Positions 30,208 to 31,618 of a DNA stretch of 31,618 nt are shown here, piece by piece. The stretch's first letter is position 1; each line of letters starts with the position of its first letter. The translations under genes were made by a program, and so were the position numbers. The DNA comes from a virus. The notes under the pieces are model-generated. The model was not told the origin of the DNA. It ran no database searches and was given only the letters and a program-made list of their open reading frames with translations. The stretch lies in the IMG/VR virus record IMGVR_UViG_3300011116_000253, positions 1 to 31,618 of that record; one strand, given 5' to 3'.

Positions 30208-30225
30208 TAAAAATCAAAACAATGA
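30208..30225 (+). repeat. Shared A-rich translation leader (second copy of the ERF-gene leader)
   Basis: Bases 30208-30225 are identical to 25816-25833, including the ATG: TAAAAATCAAAACAATGA. Similar AATCAAA-rich leaders precede 25276, 25434 and 30935. They probably act as A-rich translation enhancers where Shine-Dalgarno sites are absent. Confidence 0.7.
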
Positions 30226-30470
30226 CTACAACAACAAAACAAAACAAACTTGAATCAGTATTAGACAAATTAAATAACTCTACTGAAGAACAAAAGCAAA
30301 GAGCTCTCAGCTTTCAAATTAAGGACTTTGCAGAAACCTTAGCAAGAAACCACTACAACCTTATACATAGATCAGGGGGAGTTTATGAATGGATTGGGGG
30401 AAATGGAATGTATGTTGTAAAGACAACTGAAGAACTATTTGACTTATACATTAATAATAAACTTGATTAA
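30222..30470 (+). CDS. Small early hypothetical protein
   Basis: This 82-residue protein has a polar N terminus, a helical stretch (EEQKQRALSFQIKDFAETLA), then RSGGVYEWIGGNGMYVVKTT. No family is recognised. The first 18 bases around its start (30208-30225) are identical to those around the ERF start, so the two may be co-regulated. Confidence 0.55.
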   Translation: MTTTTKQNKLESVLDKLNNSTEEQKQRALSFQIKDFAETLARNHYNLIHRSGGVYEWIGGNGMYVVKTTEELFDLYINNKLD

Positions 30471-30471
30471 T

Positions 30472-30906
30472 ATGAGTGCAAATAATCAAAGCAACTATCA
30501 AGACAGGATGAAACCTGAAAACAACAAAGGGGAAATACTATTCAAAAAATGGTGTTCAGAGAATGAATGGGATTGTCAAAAGTTTGGATTTGAAAGGGAC
30601 ATTAAAAATTTTTGGAACTTGAATCCAATACTTAGGAATATCCCTGATTTTGTAATTGAGAAGGGAGCTAAGATATTTGTTGTCCAGGTCAAAGGAAGTC
30701 CAAACTTCAAGCAGAATGAATATCATCTATTGGATGAGTTTATTAAATCATACTATTCAGATGAAGCTCCACTCATTTATGCTTTCTGCTTAGATAAAAA
30801 TCCTATATTTAAAAAGACCGAAGAAGTCAAAAAACTATACCAAGAAAGCCAAGATAAAATTTGGTCAGATGGTAAAATTTATAGAACTTTAAACCTAAAT
30901 AAATAA
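30472..30906 (+). CDS. PD-(D/E)xK-fold nuclease candidate
   Basis: The 144-residue form from ATG 30472 is chosen because it starts one base after the upstream stop; ATG 30439 would overlap. The sequence has E21 in GEILFKKWC, then IPDFVI (D59) and FVVQVKG (Q72-V73-K74), the D...QxK layout of some restriction-like nucleases such as Mrr. A helix and strand follow (HLLDEFIKSYYS, APLIYAFCL). It could resolve junctions or process replication forks. It may equally be an inactive member, since Q replaces the usual E. Confidence 0.58.
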   Translation: MSANNQSNYQDRMKPENNKGEILFKKWCSENEWDCQKFGFERDIKNFWNLNPILRNIPDFVIEKGAKIFVVQVKGSPNFKQNEYHLLDEFIKSYYSDEAPLIYAFCLDKNPIFKKTEEVKKLYQESQDKIWSDGKIYRTLNLNK

Positions 30907-30934
30907 CTAAATAAATCAATTAAAATCAATCACA

Positions 30935-31216
30935 ATGGAATCAAACAAAACTTTTGCCGAAGGAATTAACTTCAAAAGAAATGACAATGCTCCTGACTTT
31001 GTAGTGGGCAAACTGACTATCAAAGCTGATGCAGCTATTCAATTCATTGAGAAATTCTCAAAAGACAACTGGATGAACTTAGACATCAAGAAAGCTAAGT
31101 CAGGGAAATACTACATAGAACTTGATACCTATGTAGGAACCTATCAGAGCAAGTCAAAAGAAATAGATGATAGTTTAATATCTTCAAAAACTGAAGATGC
31201 TGATTTACCTTTTTAA
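30935..31216 (+). CDS. Single-stranded DNA-binding protein candidate
   Basis: This 93-residue protein has a beta-rich body (NAPDFVVGKLTIKADAAIQF, SGKYYIELDTYVGTY) and an acidic C terminus ending EDADLPF, close to the DDDIPF tail by which bacterial SSB recruits partners. It lacks a clear OB-fold signature, so it may be a phage-specific SSB. It is the last gene of the replication block and would protect single strands made during replication and ERF-driven annealing. The acidic LPF end is the strongest evidence. Confidence 0.62.
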   Translation: MESNKTFAEGINFKRNDNAPDFVVGKLTIKADAAIQFIEKFSKDNWMNLDIKKAKSGKYYIELDTYVGTYQSKSKEIDDSLISSKTEDADLPF

Positions 31217-31255
31217 TTCGTTTTAATTCGTATAGTTTATACTTGTTTTAAATTT

Positions 31256-31284
31256 CTCCTGATGTTTCTACATTGGGAGTTTTT
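31256..31284 (+). terminator. Intrinsic terminator ending the early/replication block
   Basis: CTCCTGATGT (31256-31265) pairs with ACATTGGGAG (31270-31279) with two G-T wobbles and a four-base loop, followed by TTTTTATTTTA. It lies about 20 bases before the late promoter -33 box. Confidence 0.85.
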
Positions 31285-31303
31285 ATTTTAATGTAAAAAT
31301 AAA

Positions 31304-31333
31304 TTTGGAGTATTGAAATAAATGTTATATTTA
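31304..31333 (+). promoter_or_regulatory. Late-block promoter upstream of the sigma-like gene
   Basis: TTTG (31304-31307) and TATATTTA (31326-31333) are 18 bases apart, and AATAAAT (31317-31323) precedes the -7 element with the same spacing as at 28039. The predicted transcript would start near 31340, a short distance before the GTG at 31356. The -7 element ends in A instead of the usual G. Confidence 0.65.
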
Positions 31334-31355
31334 CAAATCTAACTATGAAACTACT

Positions 31356-31618
31356 GTGAAAGCTTGCAGGAAATATATTGAATCAATGTATATGAATCCA
31401 AAGGTAACTGAGTTACTGAGTAAGATTAAGCCGGTTGAACTCCAGGATGATTTAAGGCAAGAACTTGCAATGGTACTTTTAAACTATAACTGCAAAAAGA
31501 TAATAGAACTGAACCGAGAGGGAAACCTGCTCGGTTTTACTTTGAGGATACTTTGGAAGATGGGAACCGGCACAAAGGGTGAGTTCTTTAAGAAATACAA
31601 AAGAGCAGACATTATTGA
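31356..31618 (+). CDS. RNA polymerase sigma-factor-like protein (5' part, continues at window start)
   Basis: Starting at GTG 31356 the frame reads MKACRKYIESMYMNPKVTEL, then the region-2-like segment, and runs off the window end in frame. Because 31492-31618 equals 1-127, it continues at position 128 to 389. ATG 31386 or 31392 are alternative starts. The GTG is preferred because the N-terminal helix is then complete and the promoter lies 22 bases upstream. It is the first gene of the late block. Confidence 0.68.
   Translation, partial: MKACRKYIESMYMNPKVTELLSKIKPVELQDDLRQELAMVLLNYNCKKIIELNREGNLLGFTLRILWKMGTGTKGEFFKKYKRADII
31492..31618. repeat. Terminal overlap, right copy
   Basis: These 127 bases equal bases 1-127 of the window. 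They show that the contig is circular and that the sigma-like gene is intact across the junction. Confidence 0.95.

Noticed and set aside
1-31618. Minus-strand open frames, for example at 621-875, 4012-4230, 17268-17546 and 27105-27470
   Set aside because: All lie antisense to well-supported genes, lack recognisable motifs and read as shadows of the AT-rich plus-strand genes.
1-31618. Lysogeny module, attachment site or diversity-generating retroelement
   Set aside because: No integrase, repressor, excisionase or reverse transcriptase motif was found in the full circle, and no template/variable repeat pair was seen near the fibre gene.

Overview
The window is one complete genome of a tailed phage, most likely a siphovirus of a Bacteroidota (Flavobacterium-like) host. 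The last 127 bases repeat the first 127 exactly, so the sequence closes into a circle of 31,491 unique bases. The host is inferred from three signals. The sequence is AT-rich. Start codons are preceded by A-rich leaders with few Shine-Dalgarno sites. The clearest promoters have the Bacteroidota form TTTG - about 16 to 20 bases - TAnnTTTG. All convincing genes lie on the + strand. No integrase, repressor, excisionase, DNA polymerase or tRNA was found, so a virulent phage that uses the host replisome is the simplest reading.

Layout. A promoter at 31304-31333 starts the late block, which runs through the contig junction. It begins with a sigma-factor-like gene split by the window ends. Small genes follow, then a surface-glycan cassette (two GT-B-type glycosyltransferases and an FkbM-like methyltransferase, 1202-3613), then small and large terminase. 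An exact 23-bp direct repeat around a palindrome separates the two terminase genes. The tail module comes next: a tail assembly chaperone with a -1 frameshift site, tail structural proteins and the tape measure protein. The head module is unusually placed after it: a multidomain maturation protease, a scaffold candidate, the major capsid protein, a probable tube or decoration protein, a portal fusion and connectors. A signal-peptide-bearing repeat fibre, a holin pair, a u-spanin-like lipoprotein and a GH24 lysozyme finish the block. A DEDDy exonuclease and small genes run to the terminator at 25103.

The early/middle block starts at a second promoter (25201-25233). It encodes small membrane peptides, an ERF annealing protein, an HNH nuclease and a DnaA-domain-IV-like protein. 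A third promoter (28028-28055) is followed at once by a compact structured RNA ending in a strong terminator. The replication genes follow: a replisome organiser, a probable helicase-loader-type protein, NinG, a PD-(D/E)xK-like nuclease and an SSB-like protein. A terminator at 31256 closes the circle just before the late promoter.

The most interesting items are the structured RNA whose terminator loop complements its own 5' region (28056-28148), a second structured intergenic RNA with a minus-strand terminator beside it (22543-22668), the likely packaging or control element between the terminase genes, the HAD domain inside the capsid protease, the portal/winged-helix/Cys-His fusion, the secretion signal on the fibre, and the glycan cassette.
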